From Pseudomonas sp. ICMP 561 (lineage in GTDB: Bacteria > Pseudomonadota > Gammaproteobacteria > Pseudomonadales > Pseudomonadaceae), in the NCBI RefSeq assembly GCF_002699985.1, contig NZ_LKBT01000004.1:1-64000 (forward strand): a stretch of 64,000 nucleotides of DNA, read 5' to 3'. The notes beneath the pieces are model-generated. The model saw nothing but the letters and a program-made list of their open reading frames with translations, searched no databases and had not been told where the DNA came from. Shown here piece by piece: positions 17,545 to 28,415 of this stretch (positions within the stretch are counted from its first letter, which is position 1; the number at the start of each line of letters is the position of its first letter). The position numbers were made by a program, and so were the translations under genes.

Positions 17545-18093
17545 ATGCAGGTACGCAACTCATCCTCTCGCTACGGTCTGGTCAGCATGGTGCTGCACTG
17601 GGGCGTTGCTGTTGCAGTGTTTGGTTTGTTCGCGCTAGGGCTGTGGATGGTAGGTCTGGATTATTACGACACGTGGCGTAAGGCCGGGCCCGATTTGCAC
17701 AAAAGCATTGGCATCACGTTATTCGCCTTTATGTTGTTCCGCATTGTCTGGCGCCTGCTCAGCCCGCCGCCGCCGTCTCTCGCCAGCTATGGCAAGTGGA
17801 CGCGAATCGGCGCGCACGTTGGGCATATGTTTCTTTATGTCGGTCTGTTTGCTGTGATGTTCGCCGGTTACCTCATTTCCACCGCCGACGGCGTGGGGAT
17901 CCCGGTATTTGGTCTGTTTGAAATACCTGCGCTGTTTAGCGGTCTGCCTGATCAGGCCGAAACCGCTGGCTGGATTCACTTGTACCTGGCTTGGGTGCTG
18001 GTGGTCTTCGCAGGGCTGCATGGTCTCGCTGCACTGAAACACCACTTCATTGATCGCGATGTGACCCTCAAGCGTATGCTGGGTCGCGCTTAA
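17545..18093 (+). CDS. Cytochrome b561 (CybB family)
   Basis: A 182-residue four-helix inner-membrane di-heme cytochrome b. Visible: YGLVSMVLHWGVAVAVF (heme-ligand His in the first helix), PDLHKSIGITLF, a His in helix 3 (GAHVGHMFLYV) and in helix 4 (HLYLAWVLVVFAGLHG). The family shuttles electrons between ubiquinol and periplasmic acceptors including superoxide. The ATG at 17545 has AGGG 8 nt upstream; the ATG at 17539 is too close to that site. The yceI gene follows after 27 bp, a pairing common in proteobacteria (b561-YceI). Confidence 0.9.
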   Translation: MQVRNSSSRYGLVSMVLHWGVAVAVFGLFALGLWMVGLDYYDTWRKAGPDLHKSIGITLFAFMLFRIVWRLLSPPPPSLASYGKWTRIGAHVGHMFLYVGLFAVMFAGYLISTADGVGIPVFGLFEIPALFSGLPDQAETAGWIHLYLAWVLVVFAGLHGLAALKHHFIDRDVTLKRMLGRA

Positions 18094-18120
18094 TTGTTCA
18101 ACCAAAACGGGAATAAAAGC

Positions 18121-18699
18121 ATGTTGAAGAAGACTCTCGCCGCACTGGCTCTTGGTACTGCACTGTTGTCTGCCGGTCAGGCGATGGCCGCTGATTACGT
18201 GATCGACAAAGAAGGCCAGCACGCTTTCGTTGACTTCAAGATCAGCCACCTGGGCTACAGCTTCATCCACGGTACGTTCAAGGACTGGAGCGGCAAGTTC
18301 AGTTTTGACACTGCCAAGCCTGAAGCAAGCAAAATCGACGTTGAGCTGAAAACTGCCAGCCTGTTCACCAACCATGCTGAGCGTGACAAGCACATCAGCA
18401 GCAAGGACTTCCTGGACGTTGCCAAGTTTCCTGAAGCCAAGTTCGTCTCTACCGCGGTCAAGTCTACCGGCGCAAAAACTGCTGACGTGACGGGCGACCT
18501 GACCCTGCACGGCGTGACCAAGCCGATCGTGATCAAGGCGACTTTCAACGGCGAAGGCAAGGACCCATGGGGCGGCTACCGTGCCGGCTTCAACGGTACT
18601 TCGACGCTTAACCTGAATGACTTCGGCATCAAAGGCCCAGGTCCTACCTCGCAAACCCTGGACCTGGAAATCAGCTTCGAAGGCGTTCAAGCCAAGTAA
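18121..18699 (+). CDS. yceI: YceI-family periplasmic lipid-binding protein
   Basis: 192 residues with a clear signal peptide (cleavage at AMA / ADYVI, about residue 23) and the YceI lipocalin-like barrel: [19 protein letters not shown], then [32 protein letters not shown] and the C-terminal [10 protein letters not shown]. Family members bind isoprenoid quinones or lipids in a hydrophobic tunnel, which suits the preceding b561 gene in a quinone-linked periplasmic role. Closed by a terminator 16 bp downstream. Confidence 0.92.
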   Translation: MLKKTLAALALGTALLSAGQAMAADYVIDKEGQHAFVDFKISHLGYSFIHGTFKDWSGKFSFDTAKPEASKIDVELKTASLFTNHAERDKHISSKDFLDVAKFPEAKFVSTAVKSTGAKTADVTGDLTLHGVTKPIVIKATFNGEGKDPWGGYRAGFNGTSTLNLNDFGIKGPGPTSQTLDLEISFEGVQAK

Positions 18700-18714
18700 G
18701 CTTTCCGGTTGATC

Positions 18715-18747
18715 AAAACGCCGACCTCAGGGTCGGCGTTTTTTTTG
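18715..18747 (+). terminator. Rho-independent terminator after yceI
   Basis: Hairpin ACGCCGACC / GGTCGGCGT with an eight-T run. Confidence 0.93.
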
Positions 18748-18767
18748 TCTGAAATACAACGATTGAC

Positions 18768-18855
18768 TGTGGGAGCGAATTCATTCGCGAAGGCGGCGTC
18801 TCAAACGACGAATATGCATTGGATGTACTGGCCTCTTCGCGAATGAATTCGCTCC
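18768..18855. repeat. REP inverted pair (GAATTCATTCGCGAA core)
   Basis: TGTGGGAGCGAATTCATTCG and its inverted copy, between the converging yceI and rhlE genes. Confidence 0.92.
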
Positions 18856-18883
18856 CACAAGGATCGGCTTCAACAGGGTTTCA

Positions 18884-18923
18884 CACACAAAAACGCCCCG
18901 AACCAGTCGGGGCGTTTTTTGTT
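18884..18923 (-). terminator. Terminator downstream of rhlE
   Basis: Hairpin ACGCCCCGA / TCGGGGCGT flanked by an A run on one side and a T run on the other, so it can act on both strands; on the minus strand it lies just beyond the rhlE stop. Confidence 0.85.
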
Positions 18924-18933
18924 CCGGCCTTGC

Positions 18934-20838
18934 TTAACCTTCGCGGTTGCGGGTCAGCAGGGCTGGCTTTTCACCGCGTGGGCGGGTTGGCAACTGATCG
19001 AGTTGTTCAGCGGACGGGAACCGGTCGCTTTTCGACTCTTTGTGCATGATCTTCGGTTGCGGCTGGCTCTGGCTGTCGCGAGGACCGCGAACTGCCGGTT
19101 CCTGACGGGCCGAGTCATCGCGTGCCGGGCGGCGGTTGCGCGGGTTCTCGTCACGGCGAGCCTGGCCATCGCGTGGAGCACCGTTACGAGGGCCGTTGCG
19201 CTTGGCTGGTGGCGTACCGGTGGATGCACCACCGCCACTGCGCGGACCACTTGGGCGCGGGGCGCGAGCGGCTGGAGCAGCGCCGGTACCCGTGCTGGCT
19301 GCCGGAGCGCCAGGACGACGACCGCGGCTCTGGTTCTTGTCCTTATACGGACTGACGTAATCAGCGCGGTTGCCGAAGTTATCCACTTCGTCATCCAGAA
19401 ACTCGTCCGGGGCGCGATCTGCAGCCGGGCGCGGTGCAGCTGCGCGAGGATTTGACGCACGCTGTTCGCGAGCCGGAGCACCTTCACCGCGAGGCTTCTG
19501 TTGTTCACGCGGCTTGCGGGCCGGACGTTCACCAGCAGCGGCTGCCGGTTTTTCCTTGCCCTTATCTTTGCCTTTGTCTTTGCGACCACCGCCACCGCCG
19601 TTCGGACCATCGCCACGAGGTCCGCGCGGATTGCGTGGGTTACGCACGTCCGGACGCTCGCGAACTTCAGGCTTCTCGGCTTCTACTGCGGACATGTCGA
19701 AGCCCATCAGATCGCCATCGGCAATCTTCTGCTTGGTCATGCGCTCGATGCTTTTGAGCAGCTTTTCTTCGTCCGGAGCAACCAGCGAAATCGCTTCGCC
19801 GTTACGGCCTGCACGGCCTGTACGACCGATGCGGTGAACATAGTCTTCGTCTACGTTCGGCAGTTCGAAGTTGACCACATGCGGCAACTGGTCGATATCC
19901 AGGCCGCGAGCGGCGATGTCAGTCGCAACCATGATGCGTACTTCACCGGCCTTGAAATCGGCCAGCGCTTTGGTGCGAGCATTCTGGCTCTTGTTACCGT
20001 GGATCGCCACAGCGGTAAGGCCGTGCTTGTCCAGGTACTCGGCCAGACGGTTTGCACCGTGTTTGGTGCGAGTGAAGACCAGCACTTGCTCCCAGGCACC
20101 CTGAGTGATCAGGTGCGCCAGCAGCGAACGCTTGTGGTTGGCGGGCAGGCGGAACACGCGTTGCTCGATACGCTCGACCGTGGTGTTCGGCGGCGTGACT
20201 TCGATGCGCTCCGGGTTGTGCAACAGCTTGCCTGCCAACGCTGTGATGTCGTTGGAGAACGTCGCCGAGAACAGCAGGTTCTGACGCTTGGCAGGCAGAC
20301 GTGCGAGCACTTTCTTCACGTCGTGTACGAAGCCCATGTCGAGCATCCGGTCGGCTTCATCGAGCACGAGGATTTCAACGTGGGACAGGTCGACGCTGCC
20401 TTGACCGGCCAGATCGAGCAGACGGCCAGGGCAGGCCACCAGCACGTCTACGCCACGGGCCATGGCTTGAACCTGTGGGTTCATGCCGACGCCACCGAAG
20501 ATGCAGGCGCTGACGAACTTCAGATCGCGGGCGTACAGCTTGAAGCTGTCATGCACCTGAGCGGCGAGTTCGCGAGTCGGGGTCAGGACCAGTACGCGGG
20601 GTTGGCGCGGGCCGTGACGTTGAGATTTGTCCGGATGACCGTTGGGAAACAACCGTTCCAGAATCGGAAGGGCGAAACCACCGGTTTTACCAGTACCTGT
20701 CTGGGCGGCAACCATCAGGTCGCGACCTTGCAACACGGCGGGAATGGCCCGCTGTTGCACCGGAGTAGGCTGGGTATAGCCCGCTGCCTCGATGGCGCGG
20801 ACTAGAGCCTCGGAGAGACCGAGGGAAGCAAAGGACAT
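18934..20838 (-). CDS. rhlE: DEAD-box RNA helicase RhlE
   Basis: 634 residues. The helicase core (about 1-380) has the Q motif region ([18 protein letters not shown]), motif [24 protein letters not shown] and [10 protein letters not shown]. The remaining 250 residues are a low-complexity Arg/Gly/Pro/Asp-rich tail with clusters such as [10 protein letters not shown] and [14 protein letters not shown], longer than in E. coli RhlE (about 454 residues in total). Such tails bind RNA and promote condensates. The start at 20838 follows a 376-bp leader region. Gene name rests on core similarity; Pseudomonas often has more than one RhlE paralogue. Confidence 0.9.
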   Translation of the reverse strand: MSFASLGLSEALVRAIEAAGYTQPTPVQQRAIPAVLQGRDLMVAAQTGTGKTGGFALPILERLFPNGHPDKSQRHGPRQPRVLVLTPTRELAAQVHDSFKLYARDLKFVSACIFGGVGMNPQVQAMARGVDVLVACPGRLLDLAGQGSVDLSHVEILVLDEADRMLDMGFVHDVKKVLARLPAKRQNLLFSATFSNDITALAGKLLHNPERIEVTPPNTTVERIEQRVFRLPANHKRSLLAHLITQGAWEQVLVFTRTKHGANRLAEYLDKHGLTAVAIHGNKSQNARTKALADFKAGEVRIMVATDIAARGLDIDQLPHVVNFELPNVDEDYVHRIGRTGRAGRNGEAISLVAPDEEKLLKSIERMTKQKIADGDLMGFDMSAVEAEKPEVRERPDVRNPRNPRGPRGDGPNGGGGGRKDKGKDKGKEKPAAAAGERPARKPREQQKPRGEGAPAREQRASNPRAAAPRPAADRAPDEFLDDEVDNFGNRADYVSPYKDKNQSRGRRPGAPAASTGTGAAPAARAPRPSGPRSGGGASTGTPPAKRNGPRNGAPRDGQARRDENPRNRRPARDDSARQEPAVRGPRDSQSQPQPKIMHKESKSDRFPSAEQLDQLPTRPRGEKPALLTRNREG

Positions 20839-21214
20839 GAGTAATCCTGTTTTAGTTAGAGCTTATGCTCAAAGGGAAGTCTTGCCTGGCGCGAATGGCG
20901 TTCAGGCTTCGTCGAAACTGCCTGAGCGTCGATCATGCCGTTCGGTGAACAGGGTGATCGCGGCTCGGTGTTTTCGTTCAAGCTTTGGAGAACGCAGTCC
21001 CGTCCGGTCCTGCTGGGCCTTCAGTGCATCTCGTGACGCTGCGCAATAAAAGAAGATGCGCTATTGGCGTGATCGAGGAGCCTGAAACAAGACCGAGCAT
21101 CCGGGCGTAAGCCTGGCGGGAAGGCCGGAGTATAACAGAGCAAACGCCAAGCGCTGCTTTCCTGCTGCTCAACGGTGCCATTAGTTGAGCGCGGAGTACA
21201 GCAGGTTATCGCGA
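20839..21214. other. Leader region of rhlE, no gene seen
   Basis: 376 bp between the glycosyltransferase gene and rhlE with no credible coding frame. It should carry the rhlE promoter and 5' leader (read right to left). No REP is present. Confidence 0.5.
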
Positions 21215-22309
21215 TTATCGGGCAGAACCCTGCATCAAATGCGCGTGAACAGCCTCTCGGCGCCGCCCGAGCAATGTGCGAAGTACCCAGTGATTCAACC
21301 ACTGCTCAAGTTGCACGGATTCCATCGGCCGCTTTTGGCGTTTTTCAGCATTTTCTCGAGCTTTGTCCCACCATACTGTGCAGCACGCTCGATCGAATTC
21401 GTTGCTATGGGTGTAGCAGCCGTAAAGGATCTCGAGGGCAAACTGACGTTGCTCGCGTGGCGCGAACAGCGTCGCCGTTTTGTACATCGAACGCTGCCAG
21501 GCGGGCGGACGTGGCACCACGGTACTGACGCGCTGGGTAGCGTCCAGCGCTTTATCGTGGGCAGGATTATCTGCGTGCTCCAGTAACCATGCGTTTATCT
21601 TGGCTCTGAACAGTTGTTTGCGGCTCCAGTAATGGTAAACGAGGTCCGTACACTGTTCGATCTGCTTGTTGTTGTACGCAGCCATGCCAAGGCAGAACTC
21701 TTCGAGGCTGTAGGCTTTATTGGCCAGCGGATAAAACTCGTCCATCAGAGCAATGGACCTGTCCAGCAACTGGGCGTCGTCCCGGGTCAGTCCAATCACC
21801 CCGGAATTGATCATGGGCATCTGATCGTCAGCAAGGCCTCTTGACTGCAGTGTCGGCGCCAGCGCCTTGTAGAGCTTAGATTCCCGGTTCGAGCCGTAAC
21901 TTCCTGCAATCGCATTACAGAGCAGCGTGCCAGGTTTTACCCGATCGAAAAGCGCGTAGGGAGTGGTGTTGAAAATGGTGTCTGTATCGATCAGCAATGC
22001 GCGCTCATATTCATCAAGCACAAGGCGCACGACGACATGCTTGGCCCGGAAATGATAGCCATGCGGCTCGCTCCATGCCTTGCGGGTTTCTGCATCCAGG
22101 GTACGGATATGGACCGGTAGATTCTGGTAGGGCAATGGGTCGTCAGTGAACACCTGGATGTCGAATGCCTGAGCCGGCTGCTGACGCTTGCAAGCCAGGG
22201 CACTGGCGATGCTGAAGACCGCCTCCTGATGGTAGGTTTGAGCGCCGAACACCAGATAGATGAGTTGCGGCGTTGAGGTTTTATTTTCAGATGGTAAAGT
22301 CAACGACAT
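21215..22309 (-). CDS. GT8-like glycosyltransferase family protein
   Basis: A 364-residue cytoplasmic protein. Residues about 10-250 resemble nucleotide-diphospho-sugar transferases: LIYLVFGAQTYHQEA at the start, the metal-binding DxD in RALLIDTDTIF, PMINSGVIGLTR and SLEEFCLGMAAYNN. No signal peptide or membrane helix. The ATG at 22309 is chosen over a TTG at 22321; neither has a strong ribosome site. The acceptor is unknown, and no polysaccharide or LPS genes surround it, so it looks like an orphan transferase. The C-terminal 100 residues are helical, charged and without recognised domain. Confidence 0.7.
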   Translation of the reverse strand: MSLTLPSENKTSTPQLIYLVFGAQTYHQEAVFSIASALACKRQQPAQAFDIQVFTDDPLPYQNLPVHIRTLDAETRKAWSEPHGYHFRAKHVVVRLVLDEYERALLIDTDTIFNTTPYALFDRVKPGTLLCNAIAGSYGSNRESKLYKALAPTLQSRGLADDQMPMINSGVIGLTRDDAQLLDRSIALMDEFYPLANKAYSLEEFCLGMAAYNNKQIEQCTDLVYHYWSRKQLFRAKINAWLLEHADNPAHDKALDATQRVSTVVPRPPAWQRSMYKTATLFAPREQRQFALEILYGCYTHSNEFDRACCTVWWDKARENAEKRQKRPMESVQLEQWLNHWVLRTLLGRRREAVHAHLMQGSAR

Positions 22310-22369
22310 ACGTCCAGGCAATCGTAGGTCTTGGCACTCAAGACCTACACCGTAAAAAAGCCGCGTATC

Positions 22370-23215
22370 TTAACGCGGCAACTTCAGGTTGTTCCAGACC
22401 GCCAGGCTCGGTTCAGCCTGGTTCAGGGTATAGAAGTGAAGCCCTGGCGCGCCACCTTGCAGCAGGCGTTCGCACATCTCGGTAATGACCTGTTCGCCAA
22501 ACGCCTGGATGCTTTGCACGTCGTCGCCGTAGGCTTCCAGTTGCTTGCGGATCCAGCGCGGGATTTCCGCACCGCAGGCATCGGAGAAGCGCGCGAGCTT
22601 GCTGTAGTTGGTGATCGGCATGATGCCCGGCACGATTGGCAGGGTAACGCCTTTCTTCTGCACGCGTTCCAGGAAGTGGAAGTAGCTGTCGGCGTTGAAG
22701 AAATACTGGGTAATTGCGCTGTCGGCACCGGCCTGGGCCTTGTGCACGAAGTTCTTCACGTCGTCATCGAAATTGCGCGCCTGAGGGTGCATCTCAGGAT
22801 AAGCCGCTACTTCGATGTGGAAATGGCTGCCGGTTTCTTCACGAATGAACGAAACCAGGTCGCTGGCGTAGCGCAGTTCACCGCTGGACATGCCCATACC
22901 CGAGGGCAGGTCGCCGCGCAGTGCAACGATGCGCTTGATACCGGCTTCCTTGTATTGGTTCAGCAGAACGCGCAGGTCATCCTTGCTGTCGCCAACGCAG
23001 GACAGATGCGGTGCGGACGGTACTTTTACTTCGTTTTGCAGCTGCATGACGGTGTTGATCGTACCGTCGCGCGTGGATCCACCGGCACCATAAGTGCAGG
23101 AGAAAAAAGCGGGGTTGTAACTGGCTATCTGACGAGCAACGTTCAGAAGCTTTTCATGGCCAGCCTCGGTCTTCGTCGGGAAGAATTCGAAGCTGAAGCT
23201 GCGGTCTTGGGACAT
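22370..23215 (-). CDS. metF: 5,10-methylenetetrahydrofolate reductase MetF
   Basis: 281 residues, full length for bacterial MetF. It reduces methylene-THF to 5-methyl-THF for methionine synthesis with FAD. Visible: SFEFFPTKTEAGHEKL, SCTYGAGGSTRDGT, IVALRGDLPSG (flavin site), ITQYFFNADSYFHFL and PIVPGIMPITNYSKLARF. It lies downstream of ahcY in the same direction, separated by 185 bp of imperfect repeats; joint control by the SAH riboswitch is possible if transcription reads through. Confidence 0.96.
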   Translation of the reverse strand: MSQDRSFSFEFFPTKTEAGHEKLLNVARQIASYNPAFFSCTYGAGGSTRDGTINTVMQLQNEVKVPSAPHLSCVGDSKDDLRVLLNQYKEAGIKRIVALRGDLPSGMGMSSGELRYASDLVSFIREETGSHFHIEVAAYPEMHPQARNFDDDVKNFVHKAQAGADSAITQYFFNADSYFHFLERVQKKGVTLPIVPGIMPITNYSKLARFSDACGAEIPRWIRKQLEAYGDDVQSIQAFGEQVITEMCERLLQGGAPGLHFYTLNQAEPSLAVWNNLKLPR

Positions 23216-23400
23216 GGTGGAGGGAACCTCCAGCTACAAGCTGCAAGCTAAAAGCTGCAAGAGGGCAATGCGCCCAATCTTGTCACCAAAGCTTGCAGCT
23301 CACGGCTGCATAAAAACGATAAAGAAACAAGCGCCAAGCCCAAGCCACAAGTAAATGAAACGCTTTTACTTGCCGCTTGAAGCTTGAAACTTACCGCTGC
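23216..23400. repeat. Imperfect AGCTGCAAGC-type repeats between ahcY and metF
   Basis: Several copies of AAGCTGCAAGCT-like words in both orientations (for example at 23233-23262, 23290-23310 and 23372-23400) allow hairpins in an ahcY-metF transcript. They differ from the REP families elsewhere in the window. Confidence 0.5.
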
Positions 23401-24938
<1,538 letters not shown>

Positions 24939-25010
24939 GTGGCGGGAACGGTATCAAGTGAAGATGACCGTTTTGAAACGGTGGGGATTATAGCCAAGCT
25001 GACTCATCTT

Positions 25011-25210
25011 CCCAATGTTTTCTATCGGCGGATGCTCGGCTAACTTCAATCTGATGATTGAAAAAGTGCATTAAAGCGGACGGAGGGTACGGCTGTAACG
25101 TGCTCAATCCAGCGTAGCCTTATCAATTCAATAGAGGGCGATGACTGTGCTGATATCAGCTGTGTCTGCCATGATGACCGGCATCAATCCGCAGACGATC
25201 AGGAGCAGAC
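25011..25210. other. Intergenic region ahead of the thioesterase gene
   Basis: Divergent region between the ahcY promoter/riboswitch and the thioesterase gene. It contains a possible 32-codon frame (25141-25239) with GAGGG upstream that overlaps the thioesterase start out of frame; its reality is doubtful. Confidence 0.35.
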
Positions 25211-25615
25211 ATGAACTTCCACACTCGCAAGTGGGTTAAACCTGAAGACCTCAACCCCAACGGCACCCTGTTCGGTGGCAGCCTGTTGCGCTGGATCGAT
25301 GAGGAAGCAGCGATCTACGCCATCGTGCAACTGGGCAACCAGCGCGTGGTGACCAAGTACATTTCAGAGATCAACTTTGTCAGCGCTTCGCGTCAGGGCG
25401 ACATCATCGAGTTGGGTATCACCGCCACCGAATTTGGCCGCACTTCGATCACCCTGACCTGTCAGGTCCGCAACAAGATCACCCGCAAGAGCATCCTGAC
25501 GGTTGAGAAGATGGTGTTCGTCAACCTCGGCGAAGACGGCCTGCCAGCGCCACACGGCAAGACCGAAATCACCTATGTGAAAGATCAGTTCAAGGAAGAG
25601 ACGGTAGACGGCTGA
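25211..25615 (+). CDS. Acyl-CoA thioesterase, YciA-like hotdog protein
   Basis: 134 residues forming one hotdog domain: LNPNGTLFGGSLLRWIDEEAA with the conserved Asp/Glu of the catalytic helix, then VTKYISEINFVSASRQGDI and a C-terminal strand region. The family hydrolyses acyl-CoA thioesters in the cytoplasm. AGGAG sits 6 nt ahead of the ATG. Single gene, followed by the REP array; converges on the MetX-like hydrolase gene. Confidence 0.9.
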   Translation: MNFHTRKWVKPEDLNPNGTLFGGSLLRWIDEEAAIYAIVQLGNQRVVTKYISEINFVSASRQGDIIELGITATEFGRTSITLTCQVRNKITRKSILTVEKMVFVNLGEDGLPAPHGKTEITYVKDQFKEETVDG

Positions 25616-25620
25616 ATGCC

Positions 25621-26490
25621 TGCGACCCACATCCGGTAGGAGCGAACTTGTTCGCGAGACGATATTCCTGTTTTCACAGTAGTTGCGCCTCACCAACAAG
25701 TTGGCTCCTACCTGCAAATGCGTGGTTAAGGCGGGGCGCTGACTGCCTGCGACCCACATCCGGTAGGGGCGAACTTGTTCGCGAGACGATGTTCCTGTTT
25801 TCCCAGTACCTGCGCCTCGCCAACAAGTTGGCTCCTACCTGAAAATGCGTGGTTAGGGCGGGGCGCTGACTGCCTGCGACCCACATCCGGTAGGAGCGAA
25901 CTTGTTCGCGAGACGATATTCCTGTTTTCACAGTAGTTGCGCCTCGCCAACAAGTTGGCTCCTACCTGAAACTGCGTGGTTAAGGCGGGGCGCTAACTGC
26001 CTGCGACCCACATCCGGTAGGAGCGAACTTGTTCGCGAGACGATGTTCCTGTTTTCCCAGTACCTGCGCCTCGCCAACAAGTTGGCTCCTACCTGAAAAT
26101 GCGTGGTTAAGGCGGGGCGCTGACTGCCTGCGACCCACATCCGGTAGGAGCGAACTTGTTCGCGAGACGATATTCCTGTTTTCACAGTGGTTGCGCCTCG
26201 CCAACAAGTTGGCTCCTACCTGAAAATGCGTGGTTAAGGGGGGGCGCTGACTGCCTGCGACCCACATCCGGTAGGAGCGAACTTGTTCGCGAGACGATAT
26301 TCCTGTTTTCACAGTGGTTGCGCCTCGCCAACAAGTTGGCTCCTACCTGAAAATGCGTGGTTAAGGGGGGGCGCTGACTGCCTGCGACCCACATCCGGTA
26401 GGAGCGAACTTGTTCGCGAGACGATGTTCCTGTTTTCCCAGTACCTGCGCCTCGCCAACAAGTTGGCTCCTACCTGAAACTGCGTGGTTA
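25621..26490. repeat. REP array, seven tandem 127-bp units
   Basis: Units start at 25621, 25748, 25875, 26002, 26129, 26256 and 26383 with TGCGACCCACATCCGGTAGG. Each contains a forward REP (GTAGGAGCGAACTTGTTCGC) and an inverted REP (GCCAACAAGTTGGCTCCTAC), that is, a BIME unit. Two variants alternate: A has GATATTCCTGTTTTCACAG, B has GATGTTCCTGTTTTCCCAG; the order is A B A B A' A' B. The array lies between the 3' ends of converging genes and its right edge touches the stop of the hydrolase gene. Confidence 0.97.
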
Positions 26491-27549
26491 AGGCCGCGCA
26501 GTCGCCTTCATGAACTCACCCAGCGGTTCAGCATAAAAGCGAGCCATGTTGGTCGTACCGTGCCCGCGGGTCTCCGCGCTGGCAGGAATCAACACCAGAC
26601 GCGCGTTTTTCAACTGAGCGAGTGATTTCTGCATAGTCCCGGTCTCAGGTGGATTACGCTCGTCGTCGGCACTGTTGATTGCCAGCACCGGCGCTTTGAT
26701 TGCCGATAGCTTTGGCGAGACATCGTAGTCCGCCGAGGACTGCCATTGGTAGATGAAATCGTTGGCATCCCCTGGCAGCGGCGCTGCCAGCTTTTCATCA
26801 ACCAGTTTGTCTGCCTGAGCTCGCGTTGGCGCCAAAGCCTGATAAGCAAGGGTGCCACCGCTGGTACCGAAGCCAAACATCACGTTGGCCAAGCGCAACG
26901 AAGGCGGCGGGCTGGTGTAGTTGCCTTCGTTCCAGGCCGGGTCCTGCTTGATGGATTCGATCAACATGCGCCGCATGATCCAGTTGCGCGCCGACATCGC
27001 GGTAGGTTGCGAAGCCATCGGTACCAGCGCGTCCATCATGTCTGGCCATTTCTGGCCCCACATCCAGGTCTGCATGCCGCCCATGGAGTTGCCCATGACC
27101 AGCCGCAAATGCTTGATGCCCATGCCTTCGGTCAGCAGGCGATACTGCGCCTCGACCATGTCGTCGTAGTTGTAGGCGGGAAACTTCATGCGCAAACCGT
27201 CAGAAGGCTTGCTCGACTTGCCGACGCCGATGCCATCGGGCGCGACGATGTAATACTTGCTGGCGTCCAGAGGCTGCCCCGGACCAAACAGCTCACCCCC
27301 GAATTCCTTGCCCAGCATGTCACTGGCCGGACGATTGGTGCCGTGCAGATAGAGTATCGCCGGGTTCTTGGGATCGCCCACGGTGATATAGCTCATCCGC
27401 AGGTTATCCAGTTTTTCGCCGGTATGGAAAGTGAAGCTGGGGGCTGTCCATACCGCCTCAACTGCGGCTGGAACACTCGCCGCGAAGGCCATTCCCGTCT
27501 GCGCCACGATCAGCAGCGCAGCGCACAGGCCACCTTTGAATCCTCGCAT
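26488..27549 (-). CDS. Exported alpha/beta hydrolase, MetX-like
   Basis: 353 residues with a signal peptide (cleavage near FAA / SVPA, about residue 23) and an alpha/beta-hydrolase domain of the homoserine-acetyltransferase-like group: FHTGEKLDNLRMSYITVG, ILYLHGTNRPA (oxyanion region), nucleophile elbow VMGNSMGGMQ, acid region INSADDERNPPE and a late His in RGHGTTN. True MetX is cytoplasmic; the leader makes a biosynthetic role unlikely and suggests an exported esterase. It lies 57 bp after otnI in the same direction and could be the last gene of the four-carbon acid sugar operon, though its substrate is not known. Confidence 0.8.
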   Translation of the reverse strand: MRGFKGGLCAALLIVAQTGMAFAASVPAAVEAVWTAPSFTFHTGEKLDNLRMSYITVGDPKNPAILYLHGTNRPASDMLGKEFGGELFGPGQPLDASKYYIVAPDGIGVGKSSKPSDGLRMKFPAYNYDDMVEAQYRLLTEGMGIKHLRLVMGNSMGGMQTWMWGQKWPDMMDALVPMASQPTAMSARNWIMRRMLIESIKQDPAWNEGNYTSPPPSLRLANVMFGFGTSGGTLAYQALAPTRAQADKLVDEKLAAPLPGDANDFIYQWQSSADYDVSPKLSAIKAPVLAINSADDERNPPETGTMQKSLAQLKNARLVLIPASAETRGHGTTNMARFYAEPLGEFMKATARP

Positions 27550-27605
27550 GTTCAGTTCCTCTTTTTGTTTTTATGAGGTGTAGCTATTGCCAGGGCTGAC
27601 TGTAC

Positions 27606-28394
27606 TCAGCGCTTGAGGCTCTGCCAATCGCGCAACCATTGCAGGCCGGTGCTGGTGTCGCCTTTGGGGCGATATTCGCAGCCAATCCAGCCGGTGTAAC
27701 CCAGGCGATCGATTTCTTCGAACAGCCAGTTGTAGTTCAACTCGCCCAGATTCGGCTCGTGTCGATCCGGCACACCGGCGATCTGGATATGGCCAACGCC
27801 AGCGAAATCGCGACGCAGTTTTGAGATCACATCGCCTTCGACGATCTGGCAATGATAGAAGTCGAACTGCACCTTGAGGTTGGCAGCGCCCACTTCTTTA
27901 CAGATGGCTTGCGCCTGATCCTGACGATTCAGGAAGAACCCCGGCATGTCACGGGTATTGATCGGCTCGATCAGCACCGTGATGCCTGCCTTGGCGGCTT
28001 GTGCGGCGGCGTAGGCGAGGTTTTCCAGATACACCGCCTGATGGCGTGCACGAAGCTCTTCACCGGGCAACAAACCCGCCATCACGTGAATCCGGTCGTT
28101 GCCCAGCACGTTTGCGTATTCCAGCGCGCGGGCGATGCCGGTACGAAACTCTTCTTCACGACCTGGCAACGAAGCAATGCCTCGTTCGCCTGCTGCCCAG
28201 TCACCCGGCGGTGCATTGAACAGCGCTTGCACCAGTCCGTTGTCACTCAGGCGCTGCTTGAGCTCCTGAGTGCTGTAGTCATACGGAAACAGATACTCGA
28301 CGGCGCCGAAACCATCGGCGGCCGCTGCGCTGAAGCGCTCGAGAAAATCATGTTGCGGGTAGAGCATGCTGAGGTTGGCAGCGAAACGAGGCAT
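27606..28394 (-). CDS. otnI: 2-oxo-tetronate isomerase OtnI (hydroxypyruvate isomerase family)
   Basis: 262 residues, TIM-barrel xylose-isomerase-like enzyme. Visible: [74 protein letters not shown] and FDYEY-like GCEYRPKG near the end. The hydroxypyruvate isomerase family includes OtnI, which interconverts 2-oxo- and 3-oxo-tetronates. The neighbouring ltnD, otnK and otnC genes make OtnI the better name here than Hyi. GGAG lies 5 nt before the ATG; the GntP permease gene is 21 bp upstream. Confidence 0.88.
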   Translation of the reverse strand: MPRFAANLSMLYPQHDFLERFSAAAADGFGAVEYLFPYDYSTQELKQRLSDNGLVQALFNAPPGDWAAGERGIASLPGREEEFRTGIARALEYANVLGNDRIHVMAGLLPGEELRARHQAVYLENLAYAAAQAAKAGITVLIEPINTRDMPGFFLNRQDQAQAICKEVGAANLKVQFDFYHCQIVEGDVISKLRRDFAGVGHIQIAGVPDRHEPNLGELNYNWLFEEIDRLGYTGWIGCEYRPKGDTSTGLQWLRDWQSLKR

Positions 28395-28415
28395 GTTAAC
28401 TCCAGTCTTGTTGGA

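Noticed and set aside
25621-26490. CRISPR-like regular array
   Set aside because: The whole 127-bp unit is repeated, including the spacers, and each unit is made of paired REP palindromes; there are no unique spacers and no cas genes.
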